From: Actinomycetes bacterium
Lineage (GTDB): Bacteria > Actinomycetota > Acidimicrobiia > Acidimicrobiales > Microtrichaceae
Assembly: GCA_023434535.1 (NCBI GenBank)
Contig: JAEYSR010000181.1
Span: 1 to 25,611, forward strand
Direction: 5' to 3'
DNA length: 25,611 nucleotides
A program made the translations under genes and the position numbers. Below the pieces are notes generated by a model. The model did not search any database. It was not told where the DNA came from and was given only the letters and a program-made list of their open reading frames with translations. This document shows, piece by piece, positions 24,619 through 25,611 of this stretch. Every line of letters starts with the position of its first letter. Position 1 is the stretch's first letter.

Positions 24619-24627
24619 GTCGCTCCT

Positions 24628-24649
24628 CGTTTAACAACATGGTTAAACG
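24628..24649. promoter_or_regulatory. Operator palindrome of the ArsR-type repressor
   Basis: CGTTTAAC (24628-24635) and GTTAAACG (24642-24649) are perfect 8-bp inverted repeats with a 6-bp spacer, only nine bases upstream of the repressor ATG. The site is AT-rich in a GC-rich region and overlaps where the promoter should lie. Confidence 0.75.
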
Positions 24650-24687
24650 TAAGAGGTGTCAGCTGGGCCGTCAAGGCGCGCGTGCAG

Positions 24688-24822
24688 ATTCGGGGACCGG
24701 CGGACAGCTGCGACGGTGTCGGGCACTCGGACCCGTCGACGACCACCAGCATCGACGCCCGCTGGATCCAGGAGTCCGACTCACGGCCGCCAGAGCTGTC
24801 GATGACCGGATCTGGGGAGTGA
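24688..24822 (+). pseudogene. Decayed C-terminal fragment of a tyrosine integrase
   Basis: In the frame ending with the TGA at 24820-24822 the text VGHSDPSTTTSIDARWIQES matches the island integrase segment VGHRNPSTTTNIYAHWIQES. TGGATCCAGGAGTC is identical in both at the DNA level. The catalytic Tyr is Asp here, and there is no upstream integrase gene in any frame, so it is a dead remnant. It records an earlier insertion of a related element in this region. Confidence 0.75.
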
Positions 24823-24890
24823 GGGGGTGGTGGGGCCGGCCATCGTGTGTGGCGAGCACCAGTACCTCCGATGGTGTCAGCCCTCGACCG

Positions 24891-24896
24891 TAGGAT
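24891..24896 (+). promoter_or_regulatory. Candidate -10 for the Panacea gene (leaderless)
   Basis: TAGGAT ends eight bases before the ATG at 24905, a spacing that gives a leaderless transcript. No ribosome-binding site is present between them. No clear -35 was seen. Confidence 0.4.
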
Positions 24897-24904
24897 GGCG
24901 GCGC

Positions 24905-25456
24905 ATGGACCTCGCCTACGACGAAGCCAAGTTCACCGAGATGACGGTCTACGTCGCCGGTCGGCTGCTGGCTGACCGTGCCGGCGGCGCGACCAAGCTG
25001 AACAAGGTCCTGTTCTTCACCGAGTTCACCCACTTCCGCCGCCACGGCCGGGTCATCTCGGGATGCGAGTTCCAGAAGCTCGAGCACGGCCCCGCTCCAC
25101 GGCAGCTGCTTCCGGTCCGGACTCGTCTCCTGGCCAAGGGTGATGCCGAGATCCGTGAGGAGGACTTCCTCGGACGGGTGCAACACCGTCTGGCACCGCT
25201 GCGTGACGCCGATCTGTCGGTGTTCAGCGCGGAGGAGCGCCAGACCATGGATGACGTCCTCGACCAGCTCGACGGTTTGACCGCTCGCCAGGTGAGCGAC
25301 CTCTCGCACGAGGAGCCCGGCTGGCAGCTCACCGAGCTGGGCGAGACGATCCCGTATTCCACCGCGACGCTCGGGTACCCACAGGTCTCGACGCCGACGA
25401 CCCGACGACTCTCGCTCGAGGCGGCAGCGAAGTACGGCATCACACTGCCTTCGTGA
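24905..25456 (+). CDS. Panacea-domain (DUF4065/SocA-like) antitoxin
   Basis: 183 residues from the ATG at 24905. The Panacea domain (SocA/GepA-like, DUF4065) is seen at KLNKVLFFTEFTHFRRHGR, then a block with FQKLEHGPAPRQLLPV (FQ-x4-GP is the family mark), then a helical part (SAEERQTMDDVLDQLDGLTA, QVSDLSHEEPGWQLTE). Panacea is a general antitoxin domain paired with many unrelated toxins (established for PanAT systems). The C-terminal tail YPQVSTPTTRRLSLEAAAKY is extra to the core. The stop overlaps the next start as GTGA, the usual coupling of antitoxin first and toxin second. Confidence 0.85.
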   Translation: MDLAYDEAKFTEMTVYVAGRLLADRAGGATKLNKVLFFTEFTHFRRHGRVISGCEFQKLEHGPAPRQLLPVRTRLLAKGDAEIREEDFLGRVQHRLAPLRDADLSVFSAEERQTMDDVLDQLDGLTARQVSDLSHEEPGWQLTELGETIPYSTATLGYPQVSTPTTRRLSLEAAAKYGITLPS

Positions 25457-25611
25457 TCCACCGCGTCGACGTCGCAGCCGACCTCACCGAGCGGATCACC
25501 GACACCTACGGGCCGAGAAGGTCCGAGCACGGCGCGCCGGCGGAGTGGGACTTCTGGGAAGGTCCTCTGGCTGCGGCACTCATCGCGTTCCGGGACTTCG
25601 AGTCGCTGCCC
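25453..25611 (+). CDS. Putative Panacea-linked toxin, cut by window edge
   Basis: Only the first 53 residues are present, from a GTG overlapping the antitoxin stop. The text includes VDVAADLTERITDTYGPRRS and EWDFWEGPLAAALIAFRDF. I do not recognise the family. Identification as a toxin rests on its position behind a Panacea gene and on the coupled start, not on sequence. Confidence 0.6.
   Translation, partial: MIHRVDVAADLTERITDTYGPRRSEHGAPAEWDFWEGPLAAALIAFRDFESLP

Noticed and set aside
1..25611. CRISPR arrays, retron RNAs, phage structural genes and insertion sequences
   Set aside because: I looked for regularly spaced direct repeats, reverse transcriptase YxDD motifs, capsid/terminase proteins and transposases and found none.

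Overview
The window is about 70% GC, with dense short-spaced genes, many GTG starts, several 4-bp stop/start overlaps and candidate leaderless starts. It also carries an F420-dependent oxidoreductase of the LLM class, an actinobacterial-type DUF6817-like protein and actinobacterial-type TPR and membrane proteins. This points to a high-GC actinobacterium (Actinomycetota, possibly Acidimicrobiia-like; the class is a guess). The sequence is chromosomal.

Positions 1-8834 are ordinary host chromosome. On the minus strand are a PlsC-like acyltransferase that runs off the left edge, an overlapping CREST/ceramidase-like membrane protein, a secreted lipoprotein and an F420-type oxidoreductase. On the plus strand are an aminoglycoside-phosphotransferase-fold kinase and a cupin protein. 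Next come a minus-strand HEXXH lipoprotein, a plus-strand PhoD-type phosphatase broken by two compensating frameshifts, and a minus-strand DUF6817-like protein.

Positions 8835-8907 encode tRNA-Thr(UGU). The last 34 bp before its 3' acceptor strand (8866-8899) are repeated exactly at 20192-20225. Just inside both copies are clusters of a GTCTCAC motif. The 11.4 kb between the repeats is an integrated genomic island. From left to right it holds a tyrosine integrase interrupted by one in-frame amber codon, a minus-strand SF1 (RecD/Pif1-like) helicase with a ~500-residue N-terminal region I cannot assign, and a C-terminal remnant of a MobF/TraA-type relaxase-helicase. These are followed by a Shedu-family (SduA, DUF4263) anti-phage nuclease, a Vsr endonuclease divergent from a C5-cytosine methyltransferase, a PD-(D/E)XK protein that is probably the cognate restriction enzyme, and a two-gene operon of unknown function next to the right att site. 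The island is a compact defence island on a formerly mobile, probably once mobilizable element. Its modules differ in base composition, which suggests stepwise assembly.

Positions 20226-25611 return to host-like sequence: SelO (protein AMPylase), a TPR protein and a small membrane protein in a tight minus-strand cluster. These are followed by an ArsR-type repressor / AHSA1 / RibD-like reductase operon with a clear palindromic operator. Beyond it lies a decayed piece of a second integrase closely resembling the island's, then a Panacea-domain antitoxin overlapping the start of a putative toxin cut by the right edge.

The best candidates for undescribed biology are the SF1 helicase with its large unassigned N-terminal region, the unassigned two-gene operon at 18377-19860, the unclassified restriction enzyme, and the truncated Panacea partner.
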